64,000 bases of DNA from Bradyrhizobium monzae (lineage in GTDB: Bacteria; Pseudomonadota; Alphaproteobacteria; Rhizobiales; Xanthobacteraceae): contig NZ_JAIRDQ010000002.1 of assembly GCF_021458635.1 (NCBI RefSeq), positions 911,396 through 975,395 on the forward strand. Reading direction: 5' to 3'. The notes under the pieces were generated by a model that ran no database searches, was not told the DNA's origin, and was given only the letters and a program-made list of their open reading frames with translations. Both the position numbers and the translations under genes were made by a program. This document shows positions 26,220 through 34,941 of the stretch, piece by piece. Within the stretch, counting starts at the first letter, position 1. The number at the start of each line of letters is the position of its first letter.

Positions 26220-27494
26220 CTAGTGCTTCCCCGGCCCCATATAGCCGAACAGGAACCCCGCCACCTTGCGCATCTGGATCTCCTCGCTGCCTTCGGTGAT
26301 CCGGTAGCGGCGGTGATGGCGGTAGATGTGCTCGAACGGCTTGTGGCGTGAATAGCCCATGCCGCCGTGGACTTGCATGGCGCGGTCGGCCGACTCACAA
26401 CAAAGGCGGTTTGCCCAGTAGTTGCACATCGAGACGCGGTCGGAGAGCGAGCGCTCGATCTGCTCCTCATTGAGCTGGTCCATCTCCCAGGCGGTCTTGC
26501 GGATCAACAGGCGCAGCATCTCGGCTTGCGTTGCGAGTTCGACCAGCGGGAACTGGATTGCCTGGTTTTCGGCGAGCGCTTTGCCGAACGGTTTTCGCTC
26601 GCGCGCATATTTGACGCTCTCGTTGATGCAGTAGACGGCGGCACCAAGCGAGCTCGCAGCCTGCCGAATGCGGTTCTGATGGACAAAACATTGCGCCAGC
26701 GACAGGCCGCGGCCGACCTCGCCGAACAGCGCGTCCTCAGGCACGAACACATCCGTAAAACTGACGCGGGGATGGTCGGTCGGCATGTTGAAGGTCCACA
26801 TGTACTCCTCGACCTTCACGCCGTGGCTCTTGGCCGGCACCAGGAAGCAGGTGATGCCGCGGGCATCGCCGTCATTGCCCGACGTGCGCGCGAACAGCGC
26901 GCAATGCGTGGCGACGTGCATGCCGGTGGTCCACATCTTCTCACCGTTGATGATCCAACCCTTGACGTTGTCGCGGGTCGCCGGCACCGCGCGCGTCTCC
27001 ATGTGAGTGGCGTCCGAGCCGTGATGCGGTTCGGTGAGGCCGAAGGTGATGCGGTACTTGCCCTTGATCGAGCCGTCGATCATCGCCTTCTGATCGTCGC
27101 GGCCGTAGCGGTCGAGCATGGTCACGACGGGGAAATTGCCGACGATGGAGTGCTCGTTCTGGAGGTCGTTGTGCAGGCCGAGGCCTTTTGCTGCAAAATG
27201 CTCGCGGATCACGGCCATCCAGAGGTTGGAGCCGTCCTTGCCGCCATATTGCTTCGACACCGGAAAGCGCAAATGGCCGGCGGCATCCGCAAGGTCTTTT
27301 GCCTTGCGCAGCAGCGCTTCCCATTCGTGACGCGGCAGGCCGCCATTCTCGAAATCGGTACGCGCCCATTCGCGGCGATGATCGAAGAAGCGGATGTTGT
27401 CGTCCGCCTGTTCCAATGGCTTGATCTCGCGTTCGATGAAACGATCGAGCTCTCCGAGATAGGCGACGAGATCGGCAGGCAATGAGAAATCCAC
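26220..27494 (-). CDS. acyl-CoA dehydrogenase (ACAD family)
   Basis: This 424-aa flavoenzyme starts at GTG 27494, behind GGGAGAGAACC. N-terminal helical domain 1-130; middle beta domain with FAD/substrate block ITFGLTEPHHGSDATHMETRA and GWIINGEKMWTTG; C-terminal domain with RMxVHGGMGYSRHKPFEHIYRHHRRYRITEGSEEIQ, the end that positions the FAD tail. It is similar to the ACAD11/FadE group acting on longer or branched acyl-CoAs. It converges with the ligase gene, and on its 5' side is divergent from a crotonase gene. Confidence 0.9.
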   Translation of the reverse strand: MDFSLPADLVAYLGELDRFIEREIKPLEQADDNIRFFDHRREWARTDFENGGLPRHEWEALLRKAKDLADAAGHLRFPVSKQYGGKDGSNLWMAVIREHFAAKGLGLHNDLQNEHSIVGNFPVVTMLDRYGRDDQKAMIDGSIKGKYRITFGLTEPHHGSDATHMETRAVPATRDNVKGWIINGEKMWTTGMHVATHCALFARTSGNDGDARGITCFLVPAKSHGVKVEEYMWTFNMPTDHPRVSFTDVFVPEDALFGEVGRGLSLAQCFVHQNRIRQAASSLGAAVYCINESVKYARERKPFGKALAENQAIQFPLVELATQAEMLRLLIRKTAWEMDQLNEEQIERSLSDRVSMCNYWANRLCCESADRAMQVHGGMGYSRHKPFEHIYRHHRRYRITEGSEEIQMRKVAGFLFGYMGPGKH

Positions 27495-27705
27495 GGTTCT
27501 CTCCCGGGTTGATTTTATCGTTTTGCGTTAAGGCGCTAGGCGCATTTTGCTTCGCACGATTAAGGTGAGAAGAGCGCGCGCGAGTCAAGCAACGCGAGGC
27601 GTGTGAGAGGCGCAAGGCGCGCCCGCGCAATTCGATGGTGCTCCGGCGCTGACGCGCGGTAGTATGACGCCAATATTCCTTCACGAGAAACTGCGGGAGC
27701 GCGCG

Positions 27706-28485
27706 ATGGAGCTGAAATTCTCAAAGGTCGAACGCAAGGGGCCGATCACGATCATCACGTTGTCGCGGCCGGAGGTCTACAACGCGCTGCATATCGATGC
27801 GCATTTCGAGCTCAACAAGGTGTTTAACGATTTCGCCGCCGATCCCGAGCAATGGGTCGCGGTCGTCACCGGCGCCGGCGACAAGGCGTTCTGCGCCGGC
27901 AACGATCTGAAATGGCAGGCGGCGGGAGGCAAGCGCGGCTGGGACAACGGGGGCTTTGCCGGCCTCACTGCGCGCTTCGATTGCGACAAGCCGATCATCG
28001 CGGCGGTCAACGGCGTCGCCATGGGCGGCGGCTTCGAGATCGCGCTCGCCTGCGACCTGATCATCGCGTCCGAGAATGCAACCTTCGCGCTGCCCGAGCC
28101 GCGCGTCGGCCTCGCTGCCCTTGCCGGCGGCCTGCACCGCTTGCCGCGGCAGATCGGCCTGAAGCGCGCCATGGGCATGATCCTCACCGCGCGCCATGTC
28201 AGCGCCAAGGAGGGTCTTGAGCTCGGCTTCGTCAACGAGGTGGTCCCGCAGGGCGAGGCACTTGCGGGCGCGCTGCGCTGGGCGGAGATGATCACCAAGA
28301 ACTCGCCGATGTCGATCCGGGCATCGAAGCAGACCATCCGGAAGGGACTTGCCGTGTCGCTGGAGCAGGCGATCGAGGAGCAGCGCGAGTATCCGGCGGT
28401 GAAGGCGATGGTGGCGTCGCAGGATTACATCGAGGGCCCGAAGGCGTTTTCCGAGAAACGGCCGCCGAAATGGGTGGGGAAGTAG
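27706..28485 (+). CDS. crotonase-family enoyl-CoA hydratase
   Basis: This 259-aa crotonase starts at the ATG at 27706 (GGGAGCGCGCG in front) rather than the unsupported ATG at 27664. Oxyanion segments are KAFCAGNDLKW and NGVAMGGGFEIALACDLIIA. The first catalytic Glu is present in LPEPRVGL. The second, expected in the helix RAMGMILTA, is Gly, so the acid/base pair is incomplete and the enzyme may be an isomerase or use a different substrate activation. It is convergent with the operon that ends in the DUF6285 gene. Confidence 0.85.
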   Translation: MELKFSKVERKGPITIITLSRPEVYNALHIDAHFELNKVFNDFAADPEQWVAVVTGAGDKAFCAGNDLKWQAAGGKRGWDNGGFAGLTARFDCDKPIIAAVNGVAMGGGFEIALACDLIIASENATFALPEPRVGLAALAGGLHRLPRQIGLKRAMGMILTARHVSAKEGLELGFVNEVVPQGEALAGALRWAEMITKNSPMSIRASKQTIRKGLAVSLEQAIEEQREYPAVKAMVASQDYIEGPKAFSEKRPPKWVGK

Positions 28486-28499
28486 ACGTTCTCTCCGCC

Positions 28500-28587
28500 C
28501 GTCATTGCGAGCGCAGCGAAGCAATCCAGAAATGCATCCGCGGAAGCAGTCTGGATTGCTTCGTCGCAAGGGCTCCTCGCAATGATG
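28500..28587. repeat. interspersed palindromic repeat, CATTGCGAG family
   Basis: CGTCATTGCGAGCG pairs with CTCGCAATGATG, and inner arms AAGCAATCCAGA and TCTGGATTGCTT also pair. It is positioned exactly between two convergent genes, where it could serve as a bidirectional mRNA end. Confidence 0.85.
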
Positions 28588-28596
28588 GGGGGAGAG

Positions 28597-28974
28597 CTAC
28601 TCGCCTCGCCCCATCTCTCGCTTGTACGACGCGTAATTCGGCTGATCGACCGCGAGCTTGTCCATCGTGGTTGCCCACAGGTGCCCCGCAAGCCCCGGCG
28701 TTGCGAGATCAACCTCCCCCTTGGCGATACGCTCCGCTAGCGCGCGGTTGAGATCGGTCACCGAGCCATCCATGCCGAGCAGCGCGCGCAGCCGCTCCAC
28801 TTCGTTCGCATCGCTCCCCTCCTCCCGTGTCAGCTGCCGCGTGACGAGGTCGAGGATGTTGATGGCGACGCGCAGCTTGAAAGCCTGGTGGCCGGAGATC
28901 AGCGGCGTGATGTCGTTGCGGAGGAAATCGGCGACCGCCCTGGTCAGCTCGATCGGTGTCGGTTCGTCTTGCAT
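28597..28974 (-). CDS. DUF6285 protein, LvaB-like partner of the upstream kinase
   Basis: This 125-aa protein starts at the ATG at 28974, two bases after the stop of the APH-like kinase gene; the longer frame to 29103 would lie inside the kinase gene. It is helical: PIELTRAVADFLRNDITPLISGHQAFKLRVAINILDLVTRQL, then LRALLGMDGSVTDLNRALAERIAKGEVDL. By size, helical character and gene order it matches small proteins that accompany APH-type acyl-CoA kinases, such as LvaB, which Pseudomonas putida LvaA needs for phosphorylating 4-hydroxyvaleryl-CoA. That link is inference from context and memory. Confidence 0.75.
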   Translation of the reverse strand: MQDEPTPIELTRAVADFLRNDITPLISGHQAFKLRVAINILDLVTRQLTREEGSDANEVERLRALLGMDGSVTDLNRALAERIAKGEVDLATPGLAGHLWATTMDKLAVDQPNYASYKREMGRGE

Positions 28975-28976
28975 CG

Positions 28977-29963
28977 TCAACTCCCCCGCGGCGCAAGCAG
29001 GCGCAACAGATCGATCTCGGTCTCGGACGCACGGCGACCGATCATGGCGCGCTCCATCGAATGATCCGGCCCCTCGCGAAACCGCTGCATCATGCCGCCG
29101 CACATGATGCCCCAGCGCAACGTGCCCATCACTTCCCAGAATTTGACGCGCGCGGGATCGACTTTGCGGCCCGCAGCCTCATAGCCCGCAAACAGCTCTT
29201 CGCGCGAACCAAAGCCGCCGACGGGCTTGTCGATCTCGCCGAAGCGCCAGGAATTGACGCAGACCCAACCGAGATCCTCCATGGGATCGCCGAGGTGCGC
29301 GAGCTCCCAATCCAGCACCGCGCGAACGCCGTCGGCGCCGATGATGAGATTGCCGTTGCGGAAATCACCATGCACCAGCGTGGTCTCGGCCGAGAGGCCC
29401 GGATCGTGGTCGCGCAGCCAGCGCAGCGCCAGCTCGAACACCGGCTTTGGCCAGTTCAGGCTGCGATAGTCGCGATCGAACTCGGAGATCTCCTGGGTCG
29501 CGGAGCGGCTGCGCAGCTCGGGCAATTTGTCCTGCGGCAGCCTGTGCAAGCCCGCAAGCACGCCGCCGATCTGCCGCGCGAGCAGCGGCCGTGCCGCTGC
29601 GAACTCCTCGTTGCGAAGAATCTTGCGCGCGATGGTTTCGCCCTCGACCCGCTGCATGATGAAGCCGGTGCCGAGCTCTTCGTCCGGCGTCAGCACATGC
29701 ATCACACGCGGCGACGGCACGCCCGCCTCATAGGCAAGCTGCATCAGCTGGGCCTCCGCGGCAAGACCCGCCGCGCGCGTTGGCGCGGCGCCATAGCCTT
29801 TCGGCGAGCGGCGCAGGATCGCGCCGATCGGCCCATCGGGATGCATGATGTCGAAGCGCCAGGTCTCCTGACTGGCGCCACCCGAAAGCTTGGCCGCGCC
29901 GGTGACGCCGGTCGCACCGGGACACCAGCGCTGGACGCTGCGGGAAAGCTCCGCCTCGATCAT
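28977..29963 (-). CDS. APH-like phosphotransferase, candidate 4-hydroxyacyl-CoA kinase (LvaA/ACAD10-11 type)
   Basis: This 328-aa protein-kinase-fold enzyme has the ATP lobe with KLSGGASQETWRFD (glycine-rich strand, 25-38), FIMQRVEG hinge (101-108), the catalytic loop LVHGDFRNGNLI (Asp200, Asn205) and the metal-binding LDWELAHLGDP (Asp218). These blocks fit the acyl-CoA-dehydrogenase-associated branch of the aminoglycoside phosphotransferase family, not antibiotic resistance. Its ATG overlaps the stop of the upstream crotonase (ATGA) and the DUF6285 gene follows after two bases, so three proteins are made together. It likely phosphorylates a hydroxyacyl-CoA so that the hydroxyl can be eliminated. 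Confidence 0.82.
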   Translation of the reverse strand: MIEAELSRSVQRWCPGATGVTGAAKLSGGASQETWRFDIMHPDGPIGAILRRSPKGYGAAPTRAAGLAAEAQLMQLAYEAGVPSPRVMHVLTPDEELGTGFIMQRVEGETIARKILRNEEFAAARPLLARQIGGVLAGLHRLPQDKLPELRSRSATQEISEFDRDYRSLNWPKPVFELALRWLRDHDPGLSAETTLVHGDFRNGNLIIGADGVRAVLDWELAHLGDPMEDLGWVCVNSWRFGEIDKPVGGFGSREELFAGYEAAGRKVDPARVKFWEVMGTLRWGIMCGGMMQRFREGPDHSMERAMIGRRASETEIDLLRLLAPRGS

Positions 29964-30748
29964 TTGCCTTTGAACTGCGCAGGCCGCTTCTCCAGGAAGG
30001 CGCCGACGCCTTCACGGAAATCCTGCGTATCGCCGGCGCGGATCTGGCACTGGAATTCGAGATTGAGCTGATCCTCGAAGGAGTTTTCGGGGCTGTCCCA
30101 GTAGAGCTTGCGGATCAGCGACAGCGCGATCGTGGGGCCGCTGGCGAGGTCGCGTGCGAGCTTCATCGCCTCTTCCATCAGCACGCCGTCGTCATAGACG
30201 CGGTTGACCAGGCCCCACTCCAGCGCTTTCTCGGCCGGCAGCCGCTCGCCCATCAGCGACAATTCGACCGAACGCGCCTTGCCGATCAGGCGCGGCAGCA
30301 GCCAGGTCGAGCCGCAATCCGGCACCAGACCGATGCGCCGGAATGCCTGAAGGAAGTAGGAGGAGCGCGCGCACAAAATCATGTCGCCGAGCAGCGCGAA
30401 GCTCATGCCGGCACCGGCGGCCGGGCCGTTGACCGCGGTGACGATCGGGCAATGCAGATTGCGGATGCGGCGCAGGAACGGATGAAACCCGGTCTCGAGC
30501 GTCAGGCCTGCCCTGGTCTTCTTCGACTGGTTGTTGCGGCCCTGGAGGTTGGCACCGGTGCAGAACGCGCGCCCGGCGCCGGTCAGCACGACGCAGCGCA
30601 CCTCGTCCCTCTTCTCCTCGATCGCGTCGAGCGCATCGGAGAGCCCGCCGAGCATGTCCATGGAGACCGCGTTCATCACCTCCTGATGGTCGAGCCTGAG
30701 GATCGCGACCGAACCATCGACTTCGAGCGTGACGTGTTTGAACTGCAT
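29960..30748 (-). CDS. crotonase-family enoyl-CoA hydratase/isomerase (PaaG-like)
   Basis: This 262-aa crotonase starts at the ATG at 30748; the in-frame extension to 31195 runs antisense through the neighbouring SDR and has no homology to a domain. GRAFCTGANLQG and NGPAAGAGMSFALLGDMIL form the oxyanion hole. Instead of the first hydratase Glu it has AFRRIGLVPDCGSTWLLPR, whose Asp matches the catalytic Asp of PaaG-type isomerases. A double-bond shift or oxepin-type isomerisation is therefore more likely than plain hydration. It is first in the operon with the APH-like kinase and DUF6285 protein. Confidence 0.85.
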   Translation of the reverse strand: MQFKHVTLEVDGSVAILRLDHQEVMNAVSMDMLGGLSDALDAIEEKRDEVRCVVLTGAGRAFCTGANLQGRNNQSKKTRAGLTLETGFHPFLRRIRNLHCPIVTAVNGPAAGAGMSFALLGDMILCARSSYFLQAFRRIGLVPDCGSTWLLPRLIGKARSVELSLMGERLPAEKALEWGLVNRVYDDGVLMEEAMKLARDLASGPTIALSLIRKLYWDSPENSFEDQLNLEFQCQIRAGDTQDFREGVGAFLEKRPAQFKGK

Positions 30749-30906
30749 CGTTTCCTCGTCAGTTGCCGCCTGCGTCAGTTTCGCAGACCGGAATTTGTTT
30801 GCCGGGGCGCATATTTGATTTTTGGCGCGGTCTTGTCCATGGTGGCGAAAGCATACCCCACCGCCATATCGCATGATCTTGCGCGCACCGGCTGATGCGC
30901 GGCATA

Positions 30907-30965
30907 CCAAGAAACCTTGCCAAGAAACTTGCCAAGAAACCCTACCAAGAAACCTTGCCAAAAAC
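30907..30965. repeat. tandem array of CCAAGAAAC, 12-13 base period
   Basis: CCAAGAAAC occurs exactly at 30907, 30920, 30932 and 30945, with a degenerate CCAAAAAC at 30958. Most units read CCAAGAAACCTTG or CCAAGAAACTTG. The array ends 12 bases before the ATG of the SDR at 30978, in the divergent gap between that gene and the crotonase-kinase operon. It could be slippage-born, or a set of direct-repeat protein sites. Confidence 0.85.
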
Positions 30966-30977
30966 AGGAAACGCGCC

Positions 30978-31757
30978 ATGAACCTTTTCGACCTCACCGG
31001 CCGCGTCGCGGTGATCACCGGCGGCAATGGCGGTATCGGGCTCGGCATCGCGCAAGCGCTCGCCGGCCAGGGCTGCAACGTCTCGATCTGGGGCCGCAAT
31101 GCTGACAAGAACAAGGCTGCTGCCGCGAGCATGGCGGGCCTCTCCGGCAAGGTCGACAGCCGCGTCTGCGACGTCACCGATCCGGCCTCGGTCAATGCCG
31201 CGATGAAGGCGACGCTCTATACCTTCGGCCGCGTCGACGGCTGCTTCGCCAATGCGGGCATCGGCGGCGGCGGCCGCAGGTCCTTCATCGAGCGCACCGA
31301 AGAGGAATGGCGGACGATGTTCGCGACCAATCTCGACGGCGTGTTCCACGCCTTCCAGGCCGCCGCAAAACACATGACCGATCGCGCCAATGCCGGCGAT
31401 CCCTTCGGCCGTCTGGTCGCGACCTCGAGCCTCGCCTCGATCTTCGGCACTGCGCGCAACGAGCATTACGCTGCGACCAAGGCCGCCATCAACGCGCTGG
31501 TGCGCGCGCTCGGCGTCGAGCTCGCCCGCCACGGCGTGACAGCGAACGCAATCCTGCCCGGCTGGATCAAGAGCGACATGACCGCGGGCATCATGGCCAA
31601 CGAAAAATTCGTCGCCAACGTGATGCCACGGATTCCGATGCGGCGTTTCGGCGAGGCCAGCGATTTCGGCGGCATAGCGGTGTACCTGATGAGCAAGGCG
31701 TCGTCGTATCACACTGCGGATACGTTCGTGATCGACGGCGGCTATACGGCGTTTTGA
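30978..31757 (+). CDS. SDR family oxidoreductase
   Basis: This 259-aa classical SDR begins at the ATG at 30978. TGGNGGIG (14-21) binds the cofactor, ANAG is at 91-94, and the catalytic residues Ser151, Tyr164 and Lys168 are all in place (HYAATKAAINALVRAL). It is probably a 3-hydroxyacyl-CoA or 3-oxoacyl reductase/dehydrogenase given the neighbours, but the substrate is not defined by sequence. A tandem array lies immediately upstream, and it is divergent from the operon containing the crotonase and kinase. Confidence 0.87.
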   Translation: MNLFDLTGRVAVITGGNGGIGLGIAQALAGQGCNVSIWGRNADKNKAAAASMAGLSGKVDSRVCDVTDPASVNAAMKATLYTFGRVDGCFANAGIGGGGRRSFIERTEEEWRTMFATNLDGVFHAFQAAAKHMTDRANAGDPFGRLVATSSLASIFGTARNEHYAATKAAINALVRALGVELARHGVTANAILPGWIKSDMTAGIMANEKFVANVMPRIPMRRFGEASDFGGIAVYLMSKASSYHTADTFVIDGGYTAF

Positions 31758-31768
31758 TTTTCTGGTTC

Positions 31769-31848
31769 GTAGCCCGGATGGAGCGCAGTGCAATCCGGGA
31801 CCACCAAAAGCAACAGACCTGGATTTCGCTGCGCTCCATCCGGGTTAC
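31769..31848. repeat. interspersed palindromic repeat, GTAGCCCGGATGGAGCGCAG family
   Basis: The left end GTAGCCCGGATGGAGCGCAG pairs with the right end CTGCGCTCCATCCGGGTTAC (one mismatch pair); AATCCGGG and GGATTTCG arms lie inside. It lies between the SDR and VOC genes, which are co-directional. Confidence 0.85.
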
Positions 31849-31868
31849 ATACTCTGAGGGAATGGGCA

Positions 31869-32249
31869 ATGTTCTCACACATCATGATCGGCACCAACGA
31901 CCTCGATAAGGCTAAGTCGTTCTACGACAATCTGCTGAACACGCTCGAGGTGCGGCCTGCCAAGGTCGACGGCCATCGCATTTTCTACTTCACCAAGACC
32001 GGCGTATTCTCGGTGTCGAAGCCGATCAACGGCGAGCCGGCAACGCACGCCAATGGCGGCACGATCGGCTTTGCCGCAAACTCGCCAGAGCAGGTGGATG
32101 CGTGGCACGCGGCCGGTCTCGCCGCTGGCGGCAAGACCTGCGAAGACCCGCCCGGCGCGCGCCAGGGCCCGGGCGGCAAGCTCTATCTGGCGTACTTGCG
32201 CGATCTCGACGGCAACAAGATCTGCGCGATGCACCGGATGCCGAACTGA
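31869..32249 (+). CDS. VOC family protein
   Basis: This 126-aa single-chain VOC protein starts at the ATG at 31869 (site GAGGGAAT). The pattern FSHIMIGTNDLDKAKSFYDNLL begins the first module and GKLYLAYLRDLDGNKICAMHR ends the second, with possible metal ligands His4 and the C-terminal residues. It resembles glyoxalase-like lactoylglutathione lyase family members common in Bradyrhizobium. Its role is unknown; it may belong with the catabolic island only by position. Confidence 0.8.
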   Translation: MFSHIMIGTNDLDKAKSFYDNLLNTLEVRPAKVDGHRIFYFTKTGVFSVSKPINGEPATHANGGTIGFAANSPEQVDAWHAAGLAAGGKTCEDPPGARQGPGGKLYLAYLRDLDGNKICAMHRMPN

Positions 32250-32265
32250 GCTAGCAGCATCCATC

Positions 32266-32374
32266 GCTGTCATTCCCCGCGAAAGCGGGGAATCCAGTAT
32301 GCTGCAGCCTCTCGATTCAATCATCGCTGTCTCTGGAATACTGGATCGCCCGGTCTTCGCCGGGCGATGACAGC
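32266..32374. repeat. interspersed palindromic repeat, CATTCCCCGCGAAAGCGGGG family
   Basis: GCTGTCATTCCCCGCGAAAG begins it and GCCGGGCGATGACAGC ends it; local hairpins CCCCGCGAAAGCGGGG and CGCCCGGTCTTCGCCGGGCG sit at each end, with inner arms ATCCAGTAT and ATACTGGAT. It occupies the 301-base gap between the VOC protein and the acyl-CoA dehydrogenase. The remaining 176 bases before the next ATG hold no gene and presumably the promoter. Confidence 0.85.
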
Positions 32375-32550
32375 GCAGAGTGTGGTGCGAGCGTTACCAG
32401 CGCGCCCACACCATTCAAACAACATTTCAAACGCTCTTGCGAGATTCCATCGCATGGCATGGCTCGCGTGAGAAAATGCGCGCTCGCACTTTGTGCGCGC
32501 TGCGACTATTCTCCGACCCAACGCGATCTCAGTGACCCCCGGGAGGAACA

Positions 32551-33828
<1,278 letters not shown>

Positions 33829-33841
33829 CCTCCGAGGTGCC

Positions 33842-33934
33842 GTAGGGCGGGCAAAGGCGCGCTCTTCGTGCGCCGTGCCTACCGTCATGGCCTGCAAAAG
33901 AAGTGGTGGGCACGCTTCGCTTTGCCCACCCTGC
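33842..33934. repeat. interspersed palindromic repeat, GGGCGGGCAAAG family
   Basis: GTAGGGCGGGCAAAGGCGCG and CGCTTCGCTTTGCCCACCCTGC are imperfect inverted ends, with GTGCC and GGGCAC arms inside. It lies between convergent genes. A related copy is at 39653-39726. Confidence 0.75.
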
Positions 33935-33951
33935 GATATCCGCGAGCGACT

Positions 33952-34830
33952 TTACGCAGTCGTCGCCGACTCGATCCTGTCCTGGGTCTTGGTCTCGAAG
34001 TCGGACGCATCGTGGCGTTCGTGGAGCTGGCTGGCGGGGTCGCCGGAGACGCGGTTGACCATGCGGCCGCGTTTCACCGCGGGCCGCTGCGCGATCTGGT
34101 CGGTCCAGCGCTGCACATTCTTGTAGTCCTGCACCGACAAGAACTCGCCGGCGCCATAGACCAATCCCTTGGCGAGTGCGCCGTACCAGGGCCACACCGC
34201 CATGTCGGCGATGGTGTACTCCTTGCCTGCGAGGTATTCGTGGTCCGCAAGGCGCCGGTCGAGCACGTCGAGCTGGCGCTTGACCTCCATCGCGAAGCGA
34301 TCGATCGCGTATTCGATCTTGAACGGCGCGTAGGCGTAGAAATGGCCAAACCCGCCGCCGAGATAGGGCGCGCTGCCCATCTGCCAGAACAGCCAGGACA
34401 TGGCGTCTGTCCGGGCCTTGATCTCCTTCGGCAGGAAGGCGCCGAATTTCTCGGCGAGGTAGAACAGGATCGAGCCGGATTCGAACACGCGGATCGGCTC
34501 GGGGCCGGACCGGTCCATCAGCGCCGGGATTTTCGAGTTCGGATTGATGTCGACAAAACCGCTGCCGAACTGGTCGCCATTGCCGATCTTGATCAGCCAG
34601 GCGTCGTATTCGGCGCCCTTGTGGCCAAGCGCCAGAAGCTCCTCGAGCATCACCGTCACCTTCACCCCGTTCGGGGTCGCCAGCGAATAGAGCTGGAAGG
34701 GATGCTTGCCGACCGGCAGCTCCTTGTCGTGGGTCGCGCCGGCAATCGGTCGGTTGATGCTGGCGAACTGGCCGCCATTCTCCTTGTTCCAGGTCCAGAC
34801 TTTGGGCGGCACGTAAGGGGTATCGGTCAT
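33952..34830 (-). CDS. yghU: glutathione-dependent disulfide-bond oxidoreductase (YghU-like)
   Basis: This 292-aa Nu-class glutathione transferase relative starts at the ATG at 34830 (GGAG eight bases upstream; the frame also extends 11 codons further). The N-terminal arm PPKVWTWNKENGGQFASINRPIAGATHDKELPVGKHPFQLYSLATPNG is diagnostic of YghU. The thioredoxin domain includes VDINPNSKIPALMD and VFESGSILFYLAEKF, and the helical domain includes YTIADMAVWPWYGAL. YghU-type enzymes bind two glutathiones, reduce disulfides and act on organic peroxides. Confidence 0.93.
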   Translation of the reverse strand: MTDTPYVPPKVWTWNKENGGQFASINRPIAGATHDKELPVGKHPFQLYSLATPNGVKVTVMLEELLALGHKGAEYDAWLIKIGNGDQFGSGFVDINPNSKIPALMDRSGPEPIRVFESGSILFYLAEKFGAFLPKEIKARTDAMSWLFWQMGSAPYLGGGFGHFYAYAPFKIEYAIDRFAMEVKRQLDVLDRRLADHEYLAGKEYTIADMAVWPWYGALAKGLVYGAGEFLSVQDYKNVQRWTDQIAQRPAVKRGRMVNRVSGDPASQLHERHDASDFETKTQDRIESATTA

Positions 34831-34941
34831 GGGGAGGCTCCGGCGAAAAAGATGCGCCTGCATTAATTAGCCCGCTGACGGCCGATGGCAAGCCCTGCCG
34901 GCTCTGCGTCCCGCGCGGGCCTCAGGCCGTCGTCATGCAAC

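Noticed and set aside
28977..29963. aminoglycoside resistance gene
   Set aside because: The fold is APH, but the sequence blocks and operon context fit the acyl-CoA-dehydrogenase-associated kinase branch, not antibiotic phosphotransferases.
30907..30965. possible mini-CRISPR
   Set aside because: Repeats are 9 bases with 3-4 base gaps, far too short for CRISPR repeats and spacers, and no cas gene is present.
30749..31195. 149-codon N-terminal extension of the PaaG-like crotonase
   Set aside because: It lies antisense through the adjacent SDR gene and the tandem array. The crotonase domain starts exactly at the ATG at 30748.
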